Shown: positions 48,370 to 60,800 of the stretch, in pieces | How positions within the stretch are numbered: position 1 is the first letter of the stretch | Layout of the letters: the number at the start of each line of letters is the position of its first letter | From: Pratylenchus scribneri | Taxonomy: Eukaryota > Nematoda > Chromadorea > Rhabditida > Pratylenchidae | DNA: 64,000 nt | Direction of reading: 5' to 3' | Assembly (NCBI GenBank): GCA_030063045.1 | Contig: JAQSEB010000055.1 | Coordinates: forward strand, 1,612,001-1,676,000 | The notes under the pieces: model-generated | What the model was told of the DNA's origin: nothing | Databases searched by the model: none | Seen by the model: the letters and a program-made list of their open reading frames with translations, nothing else | Program-made: the position numbers and the translations under genes

Positions 48370-50441
48370 AATAATAATAAATAAGAAACTTTACTTTCCT
48401 TTTCGCGATTTTATTTTTAATACTTTGCTCATTTAAACTTTTTCATTGTATTTTGTCAAAAATTGTATATTCATATTTTTTCATTTTAATTTATATATTC
48501 AAAAATAGATAAATTAAACACTTATAAATTATGATTTTTATGGATTAATTAATTTCCTTCCTCTTTCCCTCTTTTTCTATCAAGCCATTTTATGGAAAGA
48601 TTTAGATTGTAAAAAATTTATTATTAATTAATAATTATTTTATATTTTTATATATTTATGAATTTTAAATTAATTCCTGTGAATTCAATAAATTTTAGAT
48701 TAATCGTATTGGCTTTTTATTTATAGTAAATTCAATGAAAATAATGAAATATATAAAATGATGTATTTATTTATTTCTAGATTTGAAATTCTCTTAAATT
48801 TTTTTTATTCATTTTTGATTGTACTAAAATGGCAGAAAATTGCTATTTTAGGGCTTAGAAACTTATAACTAATTTAGATTTTAGCTTTATTCCAATCGGG
48901 TTGCTTCTTTTTATATAATTCCTTTTGTTTTTTACTGAATTTTCTGTACATATTTTTTACGTTTTTAAACACCTCATTTTAAACTACTAATGAAATTAAA
49001 TAGCAAAAAGAAAAATTGGGGTCCAACCTGCGTCAAGGTTGTCGATTGGGTTGGCCCCTGTGTATACTGGGCCGAATGATCGATTGCACTCTTCAACACC
49101 CACCATATTAGGAAAAGAAACCTTTTTGTCCAATTATAGAAAAAGCTGAAAGTTGACTTCCTCTATTGCTGCGACTGCGAATAGATGATATCGACTTGTT
49201 TCCAAAATCCAATCATCAAAACAATTAATCCCCGCAGCGCGCCCATAGAATTCTGTCTCACAGGCAAAACAAGTGAAAATAATATGTGGCCCCTCTTTTT
49301 GGTTGTTACCGGTTTTTGTTTCCCCAAACTTGGCGACAAGAAAGAGTCCCCTTAAAGGCAAACCCATTTTCACCTATATCTTTTTTTATTTCTTTTTGTT
49401 TCTATTTCAATAATAATGAAACATTTGCGCACACGAATTTTTGTTTTTCAATTAAATTTTATAATTTGAATTTCAACTTTAAATTTAGTAATTTGGTATT
49501 AGTATTATATATCCCGGATTGGGATAAAATGTGTTTAAAAGGCAAATTAAATTTTCTTTTAAAATTTTTTAAAATAATAGAAAAAATTAATCCAATAATA
49601 AATTTAAAAAAAAATGTTGTAATATTGGCCAAAATGAACAAAAATCCAACGGTCACCATATGTGTGAACTGTGAATGGTTAAAAAGAATAAGTGGAATTT
49701 CCGATTCCGAGATTACACGTGCGATAATGTCACTTTATTCTTTCCATTTACTTTTTATTTACCTATTTTTTCGTGAAATTAATTGCCTCATATGGGTACA
49801 TTTTTTGTGGATCCCTCATCAATTTCCAGCTTTAATAAAATGTGAAAATAATCTTAAAATGGCCATAGAGTCTCTATATTGTGGCTTTTTTAAAAATGAG
49901 CAAAATATTCTTAATCAATTTATATAAAATTAATTAATTAAATTAAAAAGATTTATAATTTATAATAATTATTTTTTTCACATTTCAATTTGGCCAAGTA
50001 ATGAATCAGTTTTACTCCTCAAATTAACATATTGAATATTTTTGTTAGGTATTATATTGGTTAAATTTGACCTAAAAATCATGAGATTTTAATTTGTTCC
50101 TTCAACCATATTTTCATAGGATTAATTCCTCTCGGCTTAATTTGTTGAGGAATTTCTCGCCTATTTCCTCACGCCTTTCCAAAATTACTCTAATCTTCCC
50201 TCATTCCACAGCCGAAAAAGAGGTTGAAGGTATTTCCAATTTTGGGTGAAGGCCAAATTCTGGGTGCAGATGCGCATGAAGCATTTTAATGAAAGAAAGG
50301 AGGGATGAAAGACCTTGAGAAGGGCGCGAAATGAGTCAACCTCCTTTTTATGCTATTGTTCAACAATAATATTGAATGAATTATTTTTCATTTTTTTGAG
50401 TGACAAATGATTCAACCTCCTCAATCGTCATATAATATTTA
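48370..50441. other. Intergenic region, no gene recognised
   Basis: Mostly AT-rich. A GC-richer patch at 49015-49370 contains a 79-codon minus-strand frame (49373-49134, with a CFACETEFYGRAAG segment) that might be an isolated exon, and a plus-strand frame without an ATG at 49286-49927. I could not connect either to a family or to splice partners. Confidence 0.45.
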
Positions 50442-50673
50442 TGTCGGGGCGAAAGTTGAAATTCGGCGAAAGTTGAAATTTACACACTATTTTCGTCAGA
50501 GAAGCAGAGAAAGTTCGAATTTCGAAAAACTAAGTATAGGGTTAAGGTCTATGGGTTCGGAGCATGGGATTAGGGTTAGGGGCTAATGGCTAGGGTTAGG
50601 TTTGTACTCTGCTTCTTCGGCGAAATAGTGTGTAAATTTCAACTTTCGCCGAATTTCAACTTTCGCCCCAACA
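50442..50673. mobile_element. 232-bp foldback element with TTAGGG-like core
   Basis: The arms TGTCGGGGCGAAAGTTGAAA / TTTCAACTTTCGCCCCAACA continue through CGGCGAAAGTTGAAATTTAC and ACACTATTT. The core GGGTTCGGAGCATGGGATTA and GGGTTAGGGGCTAATGGC resembles the cores of the elements at 11292 and 28594. The flanks share TTTA. No coding capacity. Confidence 0.85.
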
Positions 50674-50975
50674 TTTATATTTATTGCCCATTCAACAATA
50701 AATAAATTTTTCCATTTTAAGTGCGAATTGCGGATGATGAATGATTCGAGATTCCACCATTTATTTTTTTAAAAAAATTGCTCATCATCAATCAAATAAA
50801 AAAGATTGAATACCGTAGGCCTTCTTTTGCCAATAACTTAATAAATTTTAGTAAACAATTCGGGAAGGCGATATAATATTTGGAAATAACAAAAAGTCCT
50901 CACAATTTAATTTATATTTTTGAAATTTTAAGCACCTTGTAGTAAATCTTCTAAATTTTTTTTAAATTTATTAAA

Positions 50976-51333
50976 ACCATTTATAAAATGACCAACTTTT
51001 ACTCTAAAAATTCGAACCATTTATAAAATGACCAACTTTTACTCTAAAAATTCGAACCATTTATAAAATGACCAACTTTTACTCTAAAAATTCGAACCAT
51101 TTATAAAATGACCAACTTTTACTCTAAAAATTCGAACCATTTATAAAATGACCAACTTTTACTCTAAAAATTCGAACCATTTATAAAATGACCAACTTTT
51201 ACTCTAAAAATTCGAACCATTTATAAAATGACCAACTTTTACTCTAAAAATTCGAACCATTTATAAAATGACCAACTTTTACTCTAAAAATTCGAACCAT
51301 TTATAAAATGACCAACTTTTACTCTAAAAATTC
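50976..51333. repeat. 40-bp satellite, about nine copies
   Basis: Essentially identical units with ACCATTTATAAAATGACCAA and CTTTTACTCTAAAAATTCGA repeat head to tail without spacers. It lies about 550 bp upstream of the mucin-like gene. The lack of divergence implies recent amplification. Confidence 0.95.
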
Positions 51334-51887
51334 GCGTTTATTAGATTAAAGGACTTATGATTATTTTTAAAGTAGAATTCCAAAAAAAAATAAAAAGAAT
51401 TAAATTTTAAAGGAATCTTTTGGATTGTATATATCATTTTCCAAATTTGGATTATTCCTTGTTGAGTCATGGGAAAGAAACCGATGCAGGTACTCTCATT
51501 CAGTGGTACTCAATTGGTATTCTCGACCATTTTTGAAAGAATTGCTCATAATATTTTTTATGGCCCGCAGTTCATTTCATGGTTTACTCAACAAAATTTT
51601 TTGGGCGCTAAACAAACAAAAAGGGTGGTGTACACGGGTGCCTCATTCATTTAACAGAAGAAGAAGAATGAAAAGGGGCGAGGGGAAGGACAAATTTTTG
51701 GGTTGCGCGGCCCACCAAAAAACGAGTTTGCCAATTAGATAAACACCAATTTTTATCAGCGGGCGCGAGAAACCCATCCCCCCCCCCTCTACACCTTCAT
51801 CCCTTCTTTCAGAAATATTCTTTTTTTCCACATTTAGATGCGATTTTAAATTCTTGCACAATAAAATTGGTGAAATTGAGAATATTT

Positions 51888-54800
51888 ATGAATTTTTTTG
51901 CCGCAACATTTATTTTTTCAATTATAATATTTTGCAATGAATTCATTGGAAGTCAACAATCGCCAATTGCTGGCAAACCACCGGAAGATTTAAGTAGGCA
52001 AAATTTAATTGTTTAAATTAATTTAAATTTGGGAAAAAATCGGTCTCTAAAATCACGGACAATTCGCTAAACAAAAGTTAGATGAGTCATTATTTTGCAA
52101 TTATTGAACCAAATAGGATGATTTAAAATCTATTTATTAACTACATAAATATGTCTCAAATCATATTTTTCACATTTTGGAATATTCAATTTTACAAAAT
52201 TATGACTAGATTAAAAGAAGATTTTTTCTGATATTTTTGGCCATAACTTAGCTAAAATTTATATTTTTAATATTCTAATTGATAATCAAAATTTATAAGG
52301 CTAGAAAATGCATTTTATTTAAATGATTTTAATTGGTTAATTTGCTATTAAATTAGTTCGTCAAATATTTGGGACTAAAATGAAGGGAGCAAAATATTTA
52401 ACGCTTAAGAATTGTTCATGTTTTTTGACCCTAGGGAATATCCTTAACCAAAATATCATTAATTTTGTTAGGATTCTTTTCCATCTATCGATCAGAATTT
52501 TAATATAAACAATTTCGTTCTTTAATGTTTAATCCTCTAAAATTCAAGGTTGCCCTTCTCCAAGTCATGGAATTTATGGGAATGTTTTGTTCGCAATATC
52601 GGCAACCACAGAATGGGAACAGAAGAAAGCATTCTGGCTGAGTATGGATATTCCATCAAAAACAATTCAAGATTGTATGCAACAATGCTATAAATACAGA
52701 TTTTGGTAAGTATTAAATAAAATGTTATAGTCAAAAAAATTCATAAACATTATAAAATGAACTAATATTTCTAAAAATTCCAGTTATTCGATTCGCTTCT
52801 TCAAAAATGTCAAAAAATCTTGCCGTCTATTCCTACATTCCAGTGATGATTGCAAAGGAAAATTAATGTTGTCAGCCAAAAAAATTAGTCAAAAAATTGA
52901 GGAATTAAAAGTTGATCGAGTTGTTGTGGAATGCCTAAAATGCATGAAAAATGATGCAGCCGGAATTGCCACAATGAACAATGCCGAAGATGCACCCAAA
53001 AAAGCAGATAATGACAAATCATCAGGCAAGAAATTTTTAAAAAATTGATAGTTTTAATTTTGATTTTATTAATTTCAGAATTAAAATTGTTAGCATCTGA
53101 TACGACGTCACCAAATCTTAAAGGACATTTCTCTCAAAATGATGAGCCATTAACGAATTCCGCAGAAGCAGCTAATGCTAAATTCAAAGCAGAACGGAAA
53201 TCGCCGACTTTGATGACACCCGATCCAAGAGAACAACGACAAATTTGGAGAGGTGCTTTTTTTCAATGTTTTTTTTTTCTTTACAATTAGAGAAGTTTTA
53301 AAGAATCCCATTACATTGACTGATTATTTTTTGGACTATTTCTTCTTTAAAATAGCTCATTCTTTTGTTATGTTATCAATGATATATTGATAATTGACAT
53401 GTTCGTGCAAAAAATTAGAAAAAATTATAGAATACTAAAAAATAAAAGCTTTTTGAAATTTTTAAATCATAAAAATTAATAATATATCTAAATTTATAGC
53501 TTGCCTTGTGACTTTTGAAGTGGTTCCAGAAACACAAAGAGAAATGGCTTTAAGAGAAATTAAGATGGCAAAAACGGCATCAGTGACAAGGTTGGTCAAA
53601 ATTATGAAAATACTTAAAAATCATCAATCGAAAAATTGGGATTTTTGAGGCCATATAACTAAAACTATCAAGAAAATATTAAGCATTTGATTTTAAACGA
53701 GGATTGGGGTAATCTTAAGGATTAAAAAGGACACAAATTTGATATTTGATTGACTTTTTTAATTAATTTTCATAAATTTAAATTTTTCTTTTAATTTAAG
53801 CCTAAACGAATGCGCATTTATTTGTTATCAAAATGCTTGCTCAAATATTTTATTTGAATTATCTGATTCCGAGGAGAAACCATCAAAATGCCATTTGGAC
53901 ATTGAATCGAACAAAGAAACATGCAGTCCAAATTTGCAACGGCATTATTCCTATCCAAATGTTAATAACACTGTTGTTAGTTGCGTAAGATGTGGTAAGT
54001 TTAATAAATTTTTTTAATTTTCCAAATAAATCATTGAAAATGCCGAATTAAATAATTAAAATTTAGCTGAAAAGAAATGTTTTACCTTTTTTATAATTTT
54101 GCCCAAAAAATATTTCTATAAAATATAGATTAAAATAAATATGACATTTTATTGATTTTCTTAACATCATATACATTGATAGATATTGTCAAGACGCATC
54201 TAATGAATTAATAATTTCATGATTTGACCAAAAATTAGAGCCTAACAAACACTCTATAAATCAAAATATGTTTTTTATTTACAAAACGATTTAGCATAAT
54301 TAAACCCAAAACAATAAATATTCAATCGGTGTGATTTGATGAGATTCTATCAAAGTTTTTAGGCTTAAGACTTTTTTCATTTTTAATGATTTATTCGCAA
54401 TTTTAAATATATTATAAATATATTTAATTTTTTTTTTTAAATTAGTGGCACATAAACCAACAACAATTTCTCCAAATGCTGAATATGTTACACAAAAATA
54501 TGCTTCTAGCATTGAAGGGAGTACAAGTTCGTCTACTCAATTAAACGGTAAATTATAATTCTTAATTTTAAAGAGACGAATACATAGTGATTGAATATTT
54601 AGCTGGTTTAGAATTCTTTCAAAATTGGGTGAAATGAAATTTTACAGCCGAATTTTGCACTACAATTAATATTTCAATTAATATAACTCTTGAAATTATT
54701 AATTTTATAATTTTTTACTAGTCAGGATTAGGTTTTTTCTCATATGTTTCTGACCAATTATATTTAGATTAATCATTTGATTTTGATATTAAATTGCTAT

Positions 54801-57800
54801 AAAACGAGCTTTTCCAGCAAGTAAAAAATTTTATTAAAAATTTGATTAATTATTAAGTTATTAGTAAAATGACAAAAATTTTGATAGTTTTGATTCTCAC
54901 ACGATTCATATCTTTAACTTTTACTATTTTATAGCGGAAACAACTACAAAAACAGTCACTACAATTGAGGAAGAAACACCTACAAAAATAACCACTCAAA
55001 TGGAAGAAACATCTTCAATAAAAGCATTGGAATCAGAACAAATTCAAACAACATCTCCAATTGTTGGACTTCCCGCAGAATCCAAAGAATTTAGCCCTCA
55101 AACAACTATTGAATTTTCTACAAATGAGGAAACATCAACAACGAGTAAAATAATATCTGAAGAGCCAATTCCATTGTTACCTATTATAATTGTAGATGAG
55201 CATGGCCCGGGAGAGGATGGCTCAACACAGAGACCACATTCTGTTGGATTGGCCGTTCCATTTCGGGAAACTACAGAAAAGCCATCAGCGGAGACAAGCA
55301 TTAATTTACTTTCTCTTGACCAACTTGTGAATAATGAAACAGAATCCTCATCAATACCAAATACTGAATTGTCAACAACAATAGAAAATGAGGAGACATC
55401 GACAAGTTCTTCAAATGCAGCATTGAAAACAACGGTAATTTTTGAGGCAACAACTGAAGAATCAAATGGAATGACGCAAACGACGAAAATTATAACTGAA
55501 AATGTAGCTGCTGAATCCAATTCAGAAAAAGAATCAATAATGAATGAGCCAAGTTCAACGGCATCTATTGAAGAATATTCCACAATGGCATCTTCCACGC
55601 CAATTCCAACCGACTCGTCACAACATCCAACCGAATCACCAAAACCTACTACAATTGGTGTGATTAATGGTAACGAGCCAAATGAATTAAAAGGGACAAC
55701 AATTTTCGATGAAGAGGAATCCACAATAATGGCTACAACCGTAATTCCAACAGCATCGGAACAGAAAAATATTCTGATAAATGAAAATGGAGAAAATTCC
55801 ACTCCATCAAATGCTGAGTCCAGTACAACGGCACCTGATGCAGAAGACGAAATGATGAAAGAGGCTTCAACCACAATTTTAGCGGCATCTCCAAAACAAA
55901 ATGTCGCGTTAATTGGAATAAATGAATTAAATACAACTTCCAATGCGCTCGAATCAACAATATCCCAAGAGGCAAAAGTCCATTCCACCATGGCTACTTC
56001 ATCCCAAACTGAAATGCCTCAAACAAATGTTAGGATAATCGAAAATCATGCAATTCAGTCCAGCACAACCACAGCTGAACCTCTATCTCCGGAGGAAGAA
56101 ATACAATCAAAAATAACTGATTCATCTCAAACGGTAAATTATTTATTAATTTCAAAGGTTTATTTTATTAAATTAAATATCATTTTTTATATAAAATTTG
56201 GAAATTTTTTGATGAATGAAATACTTGAAAAAAAAATATTTAAAATTCGACTTAAGTTAAATTATGTGAAAAATTAAAATTAAGTCAAACTTGACCATAT
56301 TTCAGGGCTCTGAATCGAATCACAAAATTTGATTTTTTTTAATTTAAATTTTGATTTTTGTTATTTTCAGATCGCCACACAATCAACTCCAAATATCGCT
56401 ATAATTGGAAGCGAAATGAATGAATCTAACGAAACTTCTGTTGCTTCTGAAACAACCATATCACCGCTAGAGGCAGAAATAAAAACAACAATACCTGCTA
56501 ATTCTTCACAAAAAGAAAATTCTCAAGAAAATATTGCGATAATTCAAAATGAAACTAGTCAATCTAAGGCAACAACATCTATGGAGCCTGAATCGACAAT
56601 TTCGCCGGAAATTGAATTTCAAACCACAATCGCTCAGTCAAAAATCACACAAACAAATATACAGGTAGTCGAAAATGAAGGAATAAATTATCGATTAACA
56701 AAATATTTATTAAAATTAAATAAAAAAAAGATTCAAAAAACAAAAAAAATATTTTTAAAAATTTTAATTTATTCTTTTTTTATTAATTCTGATTTTTTTG
56801 TGTTTACTAATTCTGATTTTTTGTGTTTTTACTAATTCTGATTTTTTATAATTTTACTAATTCTGATTTTTTTGTATTCTAATTCTGATTTTTGTGTTTT
56901 TATTAATTCTGATTTTTTGTGTTTTTGCTAATTCTGATTTTGAGTTTTTGCTAATTCTGATTTTGTGTTTTTACTAATTCTGATTTTGTGTTTTTACTAA
57001 TTCTGATTTTTTTGTGTTTTTACTAATTCTGATTTTTCTATTTTAATTAATTCTGATTTTTTGTATTTTAACTAATTCTGATTTATTATTATCTTTAATT
57101 CTGATTTTTTATGTCTTTGTTGATTCTGATTTTTTGTGTTTTTGCTAAATCTGATTTTTTGTGTTTTCTTACTAATCTGATTTTTTGTGTTTTTGCTAAT
57201 TCTGATTTTTGTGTTTTTGCTAATTCTGATTTTTTGTGTTTTTGCTAATTCTGATTTTTGTATTTTTGCTAATTCTGATTTTTTGTGTTTTTACTAATTC
57301 TGATTTATTGTGTTTTTCTACCAATTCTGATTTATTATGTTTTTGTTAATTCTGATTTTTTGTATTTTTATTAATTCTGATTTTTGTATTTTAATTAATT
57401 CTGCTTTTTTGTGTTTTTGCTAATTGTGATTTATTGTGTTTTTACTAATTCTGATTTTTTGTGTTTTTGCTAATTCTGATTTTTTGTGTTTTTGCTAATT
57501 CTGATTTTTTGTGTTTTTACTAATTCTGATTTATGTGTTTTTGCTTATTTTGATTTTTTGTATTTATACTAATTCTGATTTTGTGTTTTTTGCTAATTTG
57601 GATTTATATGTTTTATAATTTTAATATATTCTTTTTTTTATTAAATCTTATTTATTATGTTTTGATTCTGATTATTTTGTAATTTCTTTTTTTATCTTTT
57701 TTAGTGGTTTCAAAATACATAGTGACTTTTTTCTGTCTTCAATAATTCATACTTTTTATTTTAGATCACCAGTGAGTCTAGCTCATCGATATCGTCTCTA

Positions 57801-60800
57801 TCAGAATCTACATTGGCTACATCTCAAACAGAGAATCCTCAACCTGAAAATGTTATTGTACTTGGCAATCAAGCAACCGAGAATAATTCAACAACGATTT
57901 TGCCTGGATCCACATTAACACCAGAGAATGAAATACAATCATCATTGTCTACATCTGAAACGGAGAATCCTCAACCTGAAAATGTTATTGTACTTGGCAA
58001 TCAAACAACCGAAAATAATGCAACAACGATTTTGCCTGGATCCACATTAACACCAGAGAATGAAATGCAATCGTCATTGGCTAATTCAGCACAAATGGCA
58101 AGTTATTTTTTTCAATAGTTTAATAGTGCCAAATTTAAAAATCAGTTTCATTATAATGACAAATTTTATTTTTCCATTTTCAGTATTGTTTTTAAAAAAA
58201 ATATTACGGAAATTTCTTTAAATTGGGACTTTGAATATATTATGATTTGTATGTTTTTGCTAATTTTTGTGTTTTAATAATTTTGATTTTAAAATTAAAC
58301 TAATTTTGAATTTTTCGTTCTAAATTATTTTGATTTTTTGTGTTTTTGCTAATTCTGATTTTTGTGTTTTTATTAATTCTGATTTTTTGTGTTTTGCTAA
58401 TTTTGATTTTGTGTTTTTACTAATACTGATTTTTTGTGTTTTTATAAATTCTGATTTTTGTATTTTGCTAATTCTGATTTTGTGTTTTTACTAATTTTGT
58501 TTTTGTGTTTCTGCTAATTCTGATTTTTTGTGTTTTTTTTACTAATTCTGATTTATTGTGTTTTTAACTAATCTGATTTTTTGTGTTTTTGTTAATTCTG
58601 ATTTTTTGCGTATTTCTTAATTCTGACTTTTTGTGTTTTTGTTAATTCTTATTTTTTTATTTTAGATCACCAGTGATTCTGGCTCATCGGCATTGCCTCT
58701 ATCAGAATCTACAATGGCCACATCTCAAACGGAGAATCCTCAACCAGCCGAAAATGTTGTTGTACTGGGCAATCAAGCAACCGAAAATAATGCAACAACA
58801 ATTTTGCCTGGATCCACATTAACACCAGAGAAAGTACAATTGACATTGGCTACTTCTGAAACAGAAAATCCTGAACCAACTGAAAATGTTCTTGTACTTG
58901 GCAATCAAGCAACCGAAAATAATGCAACCACAATTTTGCCAGGATACACATTAACAATAGAGAACGAAGTCCAATCGACATTGGCTAATTCAATACAAAC
59001 GGCAAGTTATTTTATTTTTATTCATTTATTAGTACCAAATTTAAAAATCATTTTTTTAATGGCATTTTGTTCTTTTATTTTTATTTATTTTTCATTTAAA
59101 CAAATTATAAACGAAATTTCTTTCAATTGTAATTTTATATATATTATGATTTCTGTATTTTAACTAATTTTTTCTTGTTATAATATTTTTCATTTTTTAA
59201 AATTTAGCTAGTTCTAAATTTTTCTCTCTAAATTAATTATGTTTTTTTTGTGTTTTTACTACATAATTTGATTATTTGTCTTTTAATTAGTCTGATTTTT
59301 TATGTTTTACTAATTCTGATTTTTTTGTTTTTGCTAATTCTGATTTATTGTGTTTTTCTACTAATCTGATTTTTTGTGTTTTTGCTAATTCTGATTTTTT
59401 GTGTTTTTGCTAATTCTGATTTTTTTTGTTTTTGCTAATTCTGATTTTTTGTGTTTTTGCTAATTCTGATTTTTTGTATTTTTACTAATTTGGATTTGTA
59501 TGTTTTATAATTTTAATATATTCTTTTTTTTTTATTAAATCTGATTTATTATGTTTTGATTCTGATTAATTTGTATTTCATTAATTTTTATTTTTATATT
59601 TTTTAGTGGTTTCAAAATACATAGTGACTTTTTTCTGTCTTCAATAATTCATACTTTTTTTTTTAGATCACCAGTGAGTCTAGCTCATCGATATCGTCTC
59701 TATCAGAATCTACATTGGCTACATCTCAAACAGAGAATCCTCAACCTGAAAATGTTGTTGTACTTGTCAATCAAGCAACCGAGAATAATGCAACAACGAT
59801 TTTGCCTGGATCCACATTAACACCAGAGAATGAAATGCAATCGTCATTGGCTAATTCAGCACAAATGGCAAGTTGTTTTTAATAGTTTAATAGTGCCAAA
59901 TTTAAAAATCATTTCATTAAAATGACAAATTTTATTTTTCCATTTTCATTATTGTTTTTAAAAAAAATATTACGGAAATTTTTTTTAAATTAGGACTTAG
60001 AATATATTTTGATTTTTTTGTGTTTTTGCTAATTCTGATTTATTGTGTTTTTAACTAATCTGATTTTTTGTGTTTTTGCTAATTCTGATTTTTTGTGTTT
60101 TTGTTAATTCTGATTTTTTTGTGTTTTTGTTAATTCTGATTTTTTGTGTTTTTGTTAATTCTGATTTTTTGCGTTTTTGCTAATTCTGATTTTTTGTATT
60201 TTTATTAATTCTGATTTTTTGTGTTTTTCTTAATTCTGATTTTTTGTTTTTTGCTAATTCTGATTTTTTGTGTTTTTACTAATTGTGATTTAGTGTTTTT
60301 GCTTATTTTGATTTTTTGTATTTATACTAATTCTGATTTTGTGTTTTTTGCTAATTTGGATTTATATGTTTTATAATTTTAATATATTCTTTTTTTATTA
60401 AATCTTATTTATTATGTTTTGATTCTGATTATTTTGTATTTCATTAATTTCTTTTTTTATCTTTTTTAGTGGTTTCAAAATACATAGTGACTTTTTTCTG
60501 TCTTCAATAATTCATACTTTTTTTTTTAGATCACCAGTGAGTCTAGCTCATCGATATCGTCTCTATCAGAATCTACATTGGCTACATCTCAAACAGAGAA
60601 TCCTCAACCTGAAAATGTTGTTGTACTTGTCAATCAAGCAACCGAGAATAATGCAACAACGATTTTGCCTGGATCCACATTAACACCAGAGAATGAAATG
60701 CAATCGTCATTGGCTAATTCAGCACAAATGGCAAGTTGTTTTTAATAGTTTAATAGTGCCAAATTTAAAAATCATTTCATTAAAATGACAAATTTTATTT

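Noticed and set aside
49286..49927. 213-codon frame
   Set aside because: Starts without ATG, composition follows AT-rich noncoding sequence, no recognisable domain.
50976..51333. Regular repeats resembling a CRISPR array
   Set aside because: The 40-bp units are contiguous with no unique spacers, and the genome is eukaryotic; it is a satellite.
51425..51742. Frames including one starting MGKKPMQVLSFSG
   Set aside because: Two overlapping frames, no family, no clear splice sites; sits in the likely 5' region of the mucin-like gene.
55098..55991. 297-codon minus-strand frame
   Set aside because: Antisense shadow of the large Ser/Thr-rich exon 8 of the mucin-like gene.
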